A stretch of 30,028 nt of DNA from positions 1-30,028 of IMG/VR virus record IMGVR_UViG_3300010354_000026; one strand, written 5' to 3'. The translations under genes were made by a program, and so were the position numbers. Below are positions 14,601 through 20,069 of the stretch, piece by piece (within the stretch, counting starts at the first letter, position 1; each line of letters starts with the position of its first letter). Under the pieces are notes generated by a model that was not told the origin of the DNA, did no database searches, and worked only from the letters and a program-made list of their open reading frames with translations. The stretch comes from a virus.

Positions 14601-14993
14601 ATTAAATGCTTCTACTACCTGTGTGACTTCTTTACCAGTCTTACCAATTACTGACTGATTCTGTGCCAATTTACTGTAAAGGTCTACATTCTCTGCAATC
14701 GGTGTTCTAGTTCTTTGTGCGATATCAAACAGGTCTTTGAATGTACCATTTAATTCTTCTTGGCTTTTAGTTACTAACTTAAGCCTATTGTCCATAGTCT
14801 GGACATTGTCAACAAAGTTTAATATTTCTCTACTGGCCAACGCAGACGCAAAAGCCAATGCGGCAGTCTTAAGACCATCCATGGTCCTATTAAGTGTAGA
14901 GGCTTTGTCATCTATACTAGATAGATTTCTCTGTATGTCACTGAAACCTGACTTAGTTTCATCTATCAGTCTAACGACTATACTTGCGTCCAT
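11637..14993 (-). CDS. Tail tape measure protein
   Basis: At 1118 residues it is the longest gene. Residues about 60-230 carry the tape-measure N-domain, including a QSGKLQGDEFRSIAEAVPKV block. A hydrophobic segment (about 265-310) and long charged helices follow (about 400-640: KRKQEEYDRF, RDEEQYQKVL, KSEETKNILI). The C-terminal third alternates Gly/Ser/Ala-rich hydrophobic stretches and ends with a GGEAGTEAIMPL motif near residue 1065, common at tape-measure C-termini. At roughly 0.15 nm per residue, the rule known from long-tailed phages, the tail would be about 165-170 nm. It overlaps the frameshifted gpGT end (14971). Confidence 0.93.
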   Translation of the reverse strand: MDASIVVRLIDETKSGFSDIQRNLSSIDDKASTLNRTMDGLKTAALAFASALASREILNFVDNVQTMDNRLKLVTKSQEELNGTFKDLFDIAQRTRTPIAENVDLYSKLAQNQSVIGKTGKEVTQVVEAFNLAMAISGTSGNAASGAITQFAQAMQSGKLQGDEFRSIAEAVPKVLEVLSQQTGIAREDLKKLASDGFINAKIVAQALTEALPQLQGQLGQTSTTVKQALTVMTNEFTRLGREFLDSSGMADRFVEAIDHITRNAENLIPILKIVGAALVGLAVYFAPVATAVGLATAAVIAFADVIGPILKPIVTAAEAALSSLIRTIGGFVAAVKAATALENPFDAYRKSVEAYDASAKTASASQRDLTNTTNALTEANRTAAPVSNEMRRLMQENGLATKLTTNAYTEYIDELKREIELAKLDSQERNIQIAVNKALAAEAKATGKSLNDISQSRRDAIDAEVRALAYQVEEEKKKTDERKKLADDLKRKQEEYDRFIETSRSKNLEGLNLFTAQVEKIEKDYRDGAIRDEEQYQKVLAALKEQYQNANEERANKFRISQLTAEQAFQAEVKRITDEFNAGLIKSEETKNILIEEMRIKYGKRFDDMAKQQRDFELDSVGKYNKAILELETAKNDGLIKNQEDYDAIRRRIERDYRENTAREYSNLYGVLTEKIQQFTGLNSKEFGILRDTVKLVFGVDIDTIIKQAFAEFIKYVIGFRTGATGEMNGLSGIFASIFGQGGSAAQQVGIFKNEGGGLIQTFVNSAGSVLGGITNILSNIFSGGLGIIQNFISGALNLFSGFGGSIGSTLGSIFSSVGGGLGSVVSSIGSVVSTIGEVTGISSVLSSVGSALGFGGGAAAAGSAAGSAAAAGSAAASGLGSLASSIGGAGIVAGGAYLAYKGITGLLDWLDMDGSKAAGKANAAASQQRQAMAASDKGYSAFISSTQNYGFGQDLLNPGNYKITDFTKRTATGYQILFQGPLNLPGIMNKYSRSVFPGNQLGDKETVLYYLSSGVPREFGRKGLAFDSGIINRPTMFTTRTSLAIGGEAGTEAIMPLATGPDGELGVKAHGVGGVNVNFTINAIDGASVEKMLVEKRQFITNMIRTATQERGRSLA
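12362..12418. repeat. Tandem 30-base repeat inside the tape measure gene
   Basis: A 27-base unit starting CAGCAGCCGATCCTGCGG at 12362 recurs exactly at 12392 (period 30). It encodes the Ala/Gly/Ser repeat GSAAGSAAAA. It is a recent in-frame duplication that lengthens a flexible segment. Confidence 0.85.
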
Positions 14994-15159
14994 TATTCGC
15001 CCTCATTGTTTTTTCTCTTCTCTTACCCTCTTGCTGATAAAATGCCGCCCACATTATCAATTCAAGAGTAGAGATTTCCATAATCTCTTCTAATGTCTTA
15101 CCGAGTTCTTTGGCCAAAAACATAATAAACCATAGATCTCGGTCTGCAATTAGTTTTTT
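14971..15159 (-). CDS. gpT-like extension of the tail chaperone, made by -1 frameshift
   Basis: At the end of gpG the minus strand reads G-A-AAA-AAC-TAA, so A AAA AAC (15159-15153) is a classic -1 slippery heptamer placed right before the stop. After a -1 slip the ribosome reads on for 60 codons, from CTA at 15153 to TAG at 14973-14971, giving LIADRDLWFIMFLAKELGKT and then a helical segment with LELIMWAAFYQQEGKRR. The W...LA...G...EI...EL..W layout is what gpT domains look like. The fusion gpGT would have 182 residues. It has no start codon of its own and fills the otherwise empty gap between gpG and the tape measure, as in lambda. Confidence 0.9.
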   Translation of the reverse strand, partial: KKLIADRDLWFIMFLAKELGKTLEEIMEISTLELIMWAAFYQQEGKRREKTMRANNGRKYSR

Positions 15160-15518
15160 TCGACTTCCTCCACAGTGGGTAAATCACTGCCATTCAAGAC
15201 CCTGGCCAATTGAAGCACAACTGTAGGATCGGCTTCATTCATTAAAGCAGTCTTATCATAAGGACTGAATATAGGTTTGCCTGCCTCATCCAATGCCTTG
15301 ATAATAATGGCTTCAACTAAGGCTTCTACAGATTTACCTGCATTAGATAATTCAACAATCTTGGCTTCTTGTTTCAAAGATGTTGTGGTCCTATAATAAA
15401 CATCCATTCCCCATTCTTCTACATAATGCTTCTTAAGTTCTGCATTAAGTTTTGTTTGAAAATGTTTTGTTACCCGATCAATTGCGGATTTTTTCTTTAC
15501 TTGAACTTCTTCTGTCAT
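15150..15518 (-). CDS. Tail assembly chaperone gpG-like
   Basis: A 122-residue, mostly helical protein with a charged N-terminus (VQVKKKSAIDRV) and an ALVEAIIIKALDEAGKPIF block. It lies between the tail tube and tape measure genes, the standard place for gpG. It ends EEVEKN at the slippery site that produces gpGT. gpG and gpGT coat the tape measure before tube polymerisation (known for lambda-like tails). Start overlaps the preceding stop (ATGA). Confidence 0.88.
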   Translation of the reverse strand: MTEEVQVKKKSAIDRVTKHFQTKLNAELKKHYVEEWGMDVYYRTTTSLKQEAKIVELSNAGKSVEALVEAIIIKALDEAGKPIFSPYDKTALMNEADPTVVLQLARVLNGSDLPTVEEVEKN

Positions 15519-15820
15519 TTGATTATCCTCTTAGTTTGATTAATTGTAGCCTGTATGGCTTGTTCTACGAATCCTCGTGGTGCTTGTTTACTCCAACCTC
15601 GTTCCAACCTTTCAATATAAGGAACTTGATTTTCTACAATCTGTTGATTACCATAATTTCTTTGCTGCCAGCCTCTCCTTGCCTGTCCAGTGTCAATAGG
15701 TGTTCTAGGAACAACCTGTCTTTTGAATTCACTGGCAATAAAGGATTGGAACTGAAGTATTTCCTGCTCCAGTTCCTTTCCTACTGCATTGAAGTTTTTG
15801 ACATCAACAGAGATTTTCAA
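15515..15820 (-). CDS. Tail completion protein (HK97 gp10-like)
   Basis: A 101-residue protein with the HK97-gp10 layout: a strand-helix N-terminus and the characteristic RTPIDTGQARRGW at about residues 39-51, then VPYIERLERGWSKQAPRGFVEQAI at 66-89. It begins with TTG right after the tail-tube stop, the only in-frame start. Translation is probably coupled. Members act at the head-tail or tail-completion step. Being after the tail tube rather than before it is a modest reordering. Confidence 0.85.
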   Translation of the reverse strand: MKISVDVKNFNAVGKELEQEILQFQSFIASEFKRQVVPRTPIDTGQARRGWQQRNYGNQQIVENQVPYIERLERGWSKQAPRGFVEQAIQATINQTKRIIK

Positions 15821-16240
15821 TTACCACTTCCAGTTAGTTACTGTAGGTGCACCTGTTCCTTGGAAATCAACAGTGGCAGTCATTAGACCATCGAAACTGT
15901 TGGTTACAGAGAAACTGGTTACAATCACATTACCTACAAATTTGGCAGTTGTGGTATTGGCTGAATCGGCATAGAATTCAACTTGAACAGTTGCATCTGT
16001 ATCTGGATTTAAAGCAGTTACAACCACTGCGGCTTCGGAATCATTGTATACGATTTCCATATTGCCTGTAAATGATTGCAGACCTTTTAGAAAGGTTCTA
16101 TAATCATCGCCCATTGCGGTGCTTTCTACTGTTTCACGATTAACAGTTACCGACCATGATCTTACGTCAGCCACTGCTGTCAGTGTGTCGGAACCACTCT
16201 TGATCTTTACGGTTCCATTACTCCCTTGATAATTTGCCAT
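15821..16240 (-). CDS. Major tail tube protein
   Basis: A 139-residue protein with AAGGAG nine bases before the ATG. The opening GSNGTVKI, the RSWSVTVNRETVESTAMGDD block at about 28-47, and LKGLQSFTGNMEIVY at about 51-65 are typical of phage tail tube subunits (TP901-1/lambda-V-like fold). The C-terminus has strands SFSVTNSFDGLMTATVDFQG. It polymerises into the tail tube around the tape measure. Confidence 0.9.
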   Translation of the reverse strand: MANYQGSNGTVKIKSGSDTLTAVADVRSWSVTVNRETVESTAMGDDYRTFLKGLQSFTGNMEIVYNDSEAAVVVTALNPDTDATVQVEFYADSANTTTAKFVGNVIVTSFSVTNSFDGLMTATVDFQGTGAPTVTNWKW

Positions 16241-16251
16241 TTTATGTCTCC

Positions 16252-16467
16252 TTATTGGTTATCGGTTGGCATTGAAACGAGAGGTGCTTCCCAATCGGGT
16301 TCCTCTCTTTTAACATCAGCCGATGCCTCAACTTTGACCTTGGGCAGGCTGATTTTTTTTGGAGCAGGTTCAGCAACCAACTGCCAACCTTGTTCCAAAA
16401 ATCTCTCTATTCGATCTTGTTTGACCAATTGACTCTCGCCATTTTTAAAAATAGTTACTCTACTCAT
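16252..16467 (-). CDS. Small protein between tail terminator and tube, unknown
   Basis: A 71-residue protein. Residues 1-30 (MSRVTIFKNGESQLVKQDRI, then ERFLEQGWQ) look like a small folded unit that pairs a short strand with a helix. Residues 32-71 are rich in P, K, E and A and probably disordered. The start overlaps the upstream stop by one base. The position suggests a virion or assembly accessory role, no more. Confidence 0.65.
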   Translation of the reverse strand: MSRVTIFKNGESQLVKQDRIERFLEQGWQLVAEPAPKKISLPKVKVEASADVKREEPDWEAPLVSMPTDNQ

Positions 16468-16889
16468 TAGGTAGTCCCCCTTGTATATTTGTATTCAACT
16501 TCTACAACTACTACGACTTCACCTAATGGTGCTAGTCTATCAACAGGTAAAATCTGTCTTACCTGCGTCCTCATTGAAAGATTGGCAGTTCCACGAAGAC
16601 GATCCGTGTCCAGTGTTTCTTCGATTCTTTCAATGATTTCATTTTTCTTTTTATCTAATTCTGTGCCTCTCACAAATGCACGAATATTATAGGTTATAAC
16701 ACCTTGGCGGCCACGCATGGAAATGTCTGTTCTAATTTCTTGGCCCGATTGCACTAAGATTGCAGGATATTGAGATATGGCTAGTTTTTCCACATCGAAT
16801 GGTTCACGATTTACGAGAATAGGCTTGGGATCGTTCATGTCCCTGAGAACATCAACGATGTTTTCTATAACTGATTCACGGATGCTCAT
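16467..16889 (-). CDS. Tail terminator-like protein
   Basis: A 140-residue protein between the connector and the tail tube, the usual site of the tail terminator (gpU-like) or neck protein. It begins with a helix IRESVIENIVDVLRD, then strands FPAIL/AILVQSG and VITYNIRAFVRG, a long helix KKNEIIERIEETLD and a C-terminal VVVVVEVEYKY strand, the alpha/beta order of that fold. Assignment is by order and secondary-structure pattern. Confidence 0.75.
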   Translation of the reverse strand: MSIRESVIENIVDVLRDMNDPKPILVNREPFDVEKLAISQYPAILVQSGQEIRTDISMRGRQGVITYNIRAFVRGTELDKKKNEIIERIEETLDTDRLRGTANLSMRTQVRQILPVDRLAPLGEVVVVVEVEYKYTRGTT

Positions 16890-16892
16890 ACT

Positions 16893-17339
16893 TTACCTCT
16901 TTAGTCTGAGGAAGTATTGAGGTACCTTTTCTGCGTCGGTGATTGTGCCTGAACTGTCAATATCGTATTCCACACCATCACGGATCACCATGTCAATTTC
17001 TTCCGCATACATTTTTTTATAGTAATCCAATTTTATTTGGAATACATCCATGGTAGGTTCAAATTTAGAAAGGCGAGGGTATATGTAATAGCCAAGAGCA
17101 CAATAGACTGCGGCTCTGGTGAATTGACTATCAGTTAGTTTGTTAGCATCCATTTCTGCATTGGTGCCGATAATTGTAATATCATATCTTCCAATTTGAT
17201 TACTCGGCCACCAATTAACACGAAGATATCTTTCGACATCTGCCTGTGCTTTGGTCAATGCATCATTAAAATTCTGGATGCCAAAATTTAAGATATCAGG
17301 TTCATATTCCTGAATATCCGATATGGTCGCAAAAGCCAT
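16893..17339 (-). CDS. Head-tail connector (adaptor) with an EF-hand-like loop
   Basis: A 148-residue helical protein with AGGAG nine bases before the ATG. It lies first after the capsid terminators. Helices FNDALTKAQADVERYL (about 24-39) and FTRAAVYCALGYYIYPRL (about 73-90) match the gp6/adaptor layout. Residues 126-137 read DIDSSGTITDAE, a 12-residue EF-hand calcium loop with acids at positions 1, 3 and 12, Gly at 6 and Ile at 8. Calcium binding at the neck is an inference. Confidence 0.85.
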   Translation of the reverse strand: MAFATISDIQEYEPDILNFGIQNFNDALTKAQADVERYLRVNWWPSNQIGRYDITIIGTNAEMDANKLTDSQFTRAAVYCALGYYIYPRLSKFEPTMDVFQIKLDYYKKMYAEEIDMVIRDGVEYDIDSSGTITDAEKVPQYFLRLKR

Positions 17340-17402
17340 TCTGGGCTCTCCTGTAAGTCCTACTCAAGGGTAATGTATGGGAAGTCCTTCTTCCACATAT
17401 GA

Positions 17403-17423
17403 TATTTAGTCGGTCACAAAAAA
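17403..17423 (-). promoter_or_regulatory. Late promoter-like element before the tail operon
   Basis: Minus strand: GTTTTTTGTGACC, three bases, TAAATATC (core TAAATA 17408-17403), 64 bases before the connector start. The same arrangement (TTTTTGTGACC, short gap, TAAATA) occurs at 23814-23830, which makes a shared control element likely. It sits directly after the 17420 terminator, as expected for a fresh start of transcription. Confidence 0.5.
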
Positions 17424-17447
17424 CCCACCTTTGGAAGGGTGGGTTTT
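17414..17447 (-). terminator. Second terminator after the capsid gene
   Basis: AAAACCCACC (17420-17429) pairs fully with GGTGGGTTTT (17438-17447), an eight-base loop between. On the minus strand the stem is followed by TTTTTT-G (six T in a row counting the stem). The strong stem with A and T flanks could also work on the plus strand. Confidence 0.87.
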
Positions 17448-17456
17448 AGGGCTCCC

Positions 17457-17508
17457 GAGGTAGTGACAGGCTACCTCATATTAGAATGTAAGGATAATCT
17501 AGGTAGCC
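17457..17508 (-). promoter_or_regulatory. Mutually exclusive hairpins between two terminators
   Basis: On the minus strand the middle segment GAGGTAGCC (17477-17469) can pair with the 5' segment GGCTACCT (17508-17501; 8 bp) or with the 3' segment CTACCTC (17463-17457; 7 bp), not both. An A/T-rich box (ACTTAAATAATTT, about 17522-17510) lies just before. Together with the 17414 terminator this could be an RNA of about 95 nt or an attenuator-like switch. Confidence 0.45.
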
Positions 17509-17520
17509 AAATTATTTAAG

Positions 17521-17550
17521 TCAAAAAGAAGGGGCCAATAGGCCCCTTCT
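17521..17550 (-). terminator. Intrinsic terminator directly after the capsid gene
   Basis: A perfect 10-bp stem AGAAGGGGCC/GGCCCCTTCT (17527-17550) with a four-base loop, followed on the minus strand by TTTTTGA. It lies 15 bases past the major capsid stop. Confidence 0.93.
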
Positions 17551-17564
17551 AGTCTAATCTATGA

Positions 17565-18425
17565 TTAGTTTGCGATAGAAGCATCAGTGATGATCTTAAC
17601 ACCGTGTGCGTCGAATAATTCGCCAACGGCATAGGTCATACTTGCAACAATTTCTGTTGCTCTCAAAGAAGCATCTCTCTGTGTTTCAAGAGTTAGATCT
17701 TTCTTCAAGCAGAATGCTAGAGCATCGGCGTGCATAACTGCACCTATATATGCACCTGTGGAAGTACCAGTTACCACTGCACTTTCAAAGATGTCTACGC
17801 CAAACAGACGACCAATGTAACCACCACGTAGGACTTCGTTGCCTAGGTCACTTAGTGCTGGAGTATTTGCGGCACCTGCATTAGCCAATACCTTGCGTAG
17901 GTTGTAGGTCTGATATGGGTGGAATACACCAATATAAGGACCAGTTACAGAATTTGCTCTTAGAGTTGCAATAGCACCTAAGATATCATCTGGAGTTAGT
18001 TCTGTACCAGAACCACCACCTATGCCACCACTGAAACCAGTGAATAGAGCAGCAATGTCTTCGTCAATCTTCTTGGCAAGAGTTTCACCAAGGATACGAC
18101 CAATTGCGGCTGCTGAATCATCAGCAGTAGAATCACGTGCTGTGTCAGTTAGAGTAGCCATAACTGCCTTTTCAGTGGCAGTGAATGTCTTCTCTGTGGC
18201 TGTGATTGCATTGTTGCTGGCATCTGAGCCCTCACCTGAAGTGATTGCAGAAGTTGCCAGAGTTGGGTAGATACCGACGTGGGCGGCCTTACCTGGTTGA
18301 CCAACTAGGTTATAGTTGCGAACCAGAGGACGCATAAATGCACGTTCTTGCATTGTGAACAATGCGGTTTGTTGTATAGTAGTATACAGGGCACTCAAGG
18401 TGCTTGAGGTTGTTTCGTTTGCCAT
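17565..18425 (-). CDS. Major capsid protein (HK97 fold)
   Basis: A 286-residue protein with AAAGGAG seven bases before the ATG. It follows the scaffold gene and carries capsid-like features. There is an N-terminal arm, then FMRPLVRNYNLVGQPGKAAH at 30-49 and an E-loop-like Thr/Ala-rich stretch (ATEKTFTATEKAVMATLTDT). A spine helix AAAIGRILGETLAKKIDEDI lies at about 104-123, then a P-domain with GPYIGVFHPYQTYNLRKVL, and a C-terminal LFDAHGVKIITDASIAN. At under 290 residues it is compact, consistent with a 30-kb genome. Two terminators follow it, so the capsid message is probably transcribed as its own abundant unit. Confidence 0.92.
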   Translation of the reverse strand: MANETTSSTLSALYTTIQQTALFTMQERAFMRPLVRNYNLVGQPGKAAHVGIYPTLATSAITSGEGSDASNNAITATEKTFTATEKAVMATLTDTARDSTADDSAAAIGRILGETLAKKIDEDIAALFTGFSGGIGGGSGTELTPDDILGAIATLRANSVTGPYIGVFHPYQTYNLRKVLANAGAANTPALSDLGNEVLRGGYIGRLFGVDIFESAVVTGTSTGAYIGAVMHADALAFCLKKDLTLETQRDASLRATEIVASMTYAVGELFDAHGVKIITDASIAN

Positions 18426-18443
18426 TTTGGGCTCCTTTAAATG

Positions 18444-19127
18444 TTAGATTCGAATACCTTTGGACTTCATATGTTCTTTATAAATGGCCCTGTGTGCAGG
18501 ATCATTCATATCAAGTTTTGACATATCAGGTATACCCAAATTACCATTTGCCTTGGCTACCGAACTTTGACTGCCTGATCCACCTGGACCTGCAGCCACA
18601 AAATGCGGATTAGTTGTTAGAAATTCCTGGACTAAATCATCTATGTGCATGGCAGTTCCATTATCTGTATAACGAACCATTCCTGATTCATCAATAATTT
18701 CAACTTCTCCTGCATCATTCAGACGAATCTGATCCTTTAACAATCTAACTACCTGTTGTGCGTTTATGGCCTTACGACTGGATGCCGCCGACAATAAACT
18801 ACCATCAACCTTAATAGCCTGTAATTCTTTTTGTAGTTGTTGAATTTGAGTATCTTTTTTACTTACAGTCGATTGGAGTATTTTTTCAAATTCGCCTCTC
18901 TTTGCCTGTTCTTCATGTGTCTTCTTTTCTTCTTGATCTAGAAGGGCACGATACTTTTCAACATCAACTCCCTCATATTGTTTTAGAATTTTTGATCTCT
19001 CTCGAGTCAATCTTTCTTTAACAATACGGTCTATATCTTCTTGGGTAAAACCTGTTTTTGCTTCCTGGGTTTCTGCTGTGAAGTCATTTTCAACAGTAGG
19101 TGTACCAGTTACCTGTTCTTCATTCAT
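18444..19127 (-). CDS. Scaffold protein
   Basis: A 227-residue protein. The start at 19127 (MNEEQ) is chosen because AAGGAGG lies six bases upstream; a GTG-like frame start at 19163 has no such site. A long coiled coil runs from about 28 to 105 (FTQEDIDRIVKERLTRERSK, DQEEKKTHEEQAKRGEFEKI). The C-terminus is small and basic (IYKEHMKSKGIRI), the usual capsid-binding end of scaffolds. It precedes the capsid gene, and its own TAAATA-type box is at 19185-19199. No protease gene is recognised nearby, so it may leave the head intact as in P22-type scaffolds (inference). Confidence 0.85.
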   Translation of the reverse strand: MNEEQVTGTPTVENDFTAETQEAKTGFTQEDIDRIVKERLTRERSKILKQYEGVDVEKYRALLDQEEKKTHEEQAKRGEFEKILQSTVSKKDTQIQQLQKELQAIKVDGSLLSAASSRKAINAQQVVRLLKDQIRLNDAGEVEIIDESGMVRYTDNGTAMHIDDLVQEFLTTNPHFVAAGPGGSGSQSSVAKANGNLGIPDMSKLDMNDPAHRAIYKEHMKSKGIRI

Positions 19128-19162
19128 TAGAGCCTCCTTATTAGGTGAAGTGAGTAACACCA

Positions 19163-19199
19163 AACCTGATCTTATCAGTTTGATTAATTATTTATTGAA
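19163..19199 (-). promoter_or_regulatory. TAAATA-type promoter box and leader hairpin before scaffold
   Basis: TTCAATAAATAATTA (19199-19185) is identical in 15 bases to the box at 28355-28341. It starts right after the stop of the 17-codon gene. A hairpin follows in the leader: AAACTGAT/ATCAGGTTT, with one bulged base, at 19162-19181. Confidence 0.55.
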
Positions 19200-19253
19200 T
19201 TAGTATTTTTTCTTTTTACGACCCGGCGATTTCTTCTTTTTTGGATAACGCAT
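19200..19253 (-). CDS. 17-residue Lys-rich peptide
   Basis: A 17-codon gene too short for usual callers: MRYPKKKKSPGRKKKKY. Ten of 17 residues are Lys or Arg. AAGGAG with an eight-base spacer precedes its ATG, and that ribosome site lies in the last codons of the preceding gene (stop at 19255), so translation is coupled. A late box follows immediately. It is the last and most extreme of three consecutive basic proteins between portal and scaffold; a DNA-neutralising or head-internal peptide is a reasonable inference. Confidence 0.7.
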   Translation of the reverse strand: MRYPKKKKSPGRKKKKY

Positions 19254-19254
19254 T

Positions 19255-19548
19255 TTATTTTCTCCTTTTTAAATGTTTTTTAGCCCAGGCTATACCAGCC
19301 ACTCCACCCCAGGCAAGATAAGCCTGTGTTCCCGGTGTGTTTTTACCTGGTTGATAGTAGGTTCTTGCACGAGTTAAAAATGCTAATGTTCTTTTAACTG
19401 TGGATAAACTAACATTATCACCTTTGGCGAATTGATTAGCCCTTTGCAGTCCAACCGAGGTCATGCCTCTGCGACTCTTAGGTGCCTTTGATCTTAGTTC
19501 AAGAGCACGTCTGGCGTTGGCCTGCATTTGTTTAGTGGGTCTAGGCAC
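19255..19548 (-). CDS. Basic phage protein of the [10 protein letters not shown]...WGG type
   Basis: A 97-residue protein. GTG at 19548 is preferred, with AGAGG five bases upstream and overlap with the preceding stop (19541); GTG at 19554 and ATG at 19527 are alternatives. It has [20 protein letters not shown] near the start, [20 protein letters not shown], and [20 protein letters not shown] at the end. This layout occurs in many phages, alone or fused to head-maturation proteins (known pattern; the function is not established). Strongly basic. Confidence 0.75.
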   Translation of the reverse strand: MPRPTKQMQANARRALELRSKAPKSRRGMTSVGLQRANQFAKGDNVSLSTVKRTLAFLTRARTYYQPGKNTPGTQAYLAWGGVAGIAWAKKHLKRRK

Positions 19549-19723
19549 GACCACCTCTTTTGGCTTTAGCAGGATTAAATTTAGCCTTCATTGATTTTGG
19601 TGCTGTTTTTCTTGCCATTGAATATGCGATTGCAACGGCCTGCTTAACAGGGCGGCCACTACGGACTTCGGCGGCAATGTTCCTTGAGATTGTTTTTTTT
19701 CCGTAACCTTTTTTGAGAGGCAT
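19541..19723 (-). CDS. Small basic protein ([13 protein letters not shown] type)
   Basis: A 60-residue protein with AAGGAG nine bases before the ATG. The N-terminus [20 protein letters not shown] and the [15 protein letters not shown] helix form a compact unit found widely in tailed phages near portal and capsid genes. The C-terminus is disordered and basic ([13 protein letters not shown]). Probably a virion-internal or assembly protein; the role is unknown. Confidence 0.8.
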   Translation of the reverse strand: MPLKKGYGKKTISRNIAAEVRSGRPVKQAVAIAYSMARKTAPKSMKAKFNPAKAKRGGRA

Positions 19724-19757
19724 TTTATTTCACTCCTTGATAAAAATAGTGCAGGTA

Positions 19758-20069
19758 TCATATTCTAAAATCTGGATCATAAAAATCTGATCTTGCAGTA
19801 ACCATTGTTATTTCTTTCCTTCTGGCTTTAACTAGATGCGTGATATTTTGTAAGGCCTTTTTTGCTCTAAGAGCAGCACTTTTATTTTTCCGTTTCATAA
19901 ATTTTTCATTTTCTCTTACATAAATTTCCATTTGTGCAAGTATATGACGATGTATGTGTGTAGGTCTAATTTTATATGAAAACATTTCCTTTAATGTTTC
20001 TACATCAGGATAGATGATTACTTCATCATCCTCCAATACACTAGGATCAGTTCGTAGAATCATCTTCAT
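19758..20069 (-). CDS. Hypothetical protein after portal, 103 aa
   Basis: It begins within the last 23 bases of the portal gene, so it is coupled to it. There is an acidic start (DPSVLEDDEVIIYPDVETLK), then a helical, basic second half (RENEKFMKRKNKSAALRAKK). There is no signal or membrane segment. It could be a portal- or head-associated accessory; I know of no firm family. Confidence 0.65.
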   Translation of the reverse strand: MKMILRTDPSVLEDDEVIIYPDVETLKEMFSYKIRPTHIHRHILAQMEIYVRENEKFMKRKNKSAALRAKKALQNITHLVKARRKEITMVTARSDFYDPDFRI

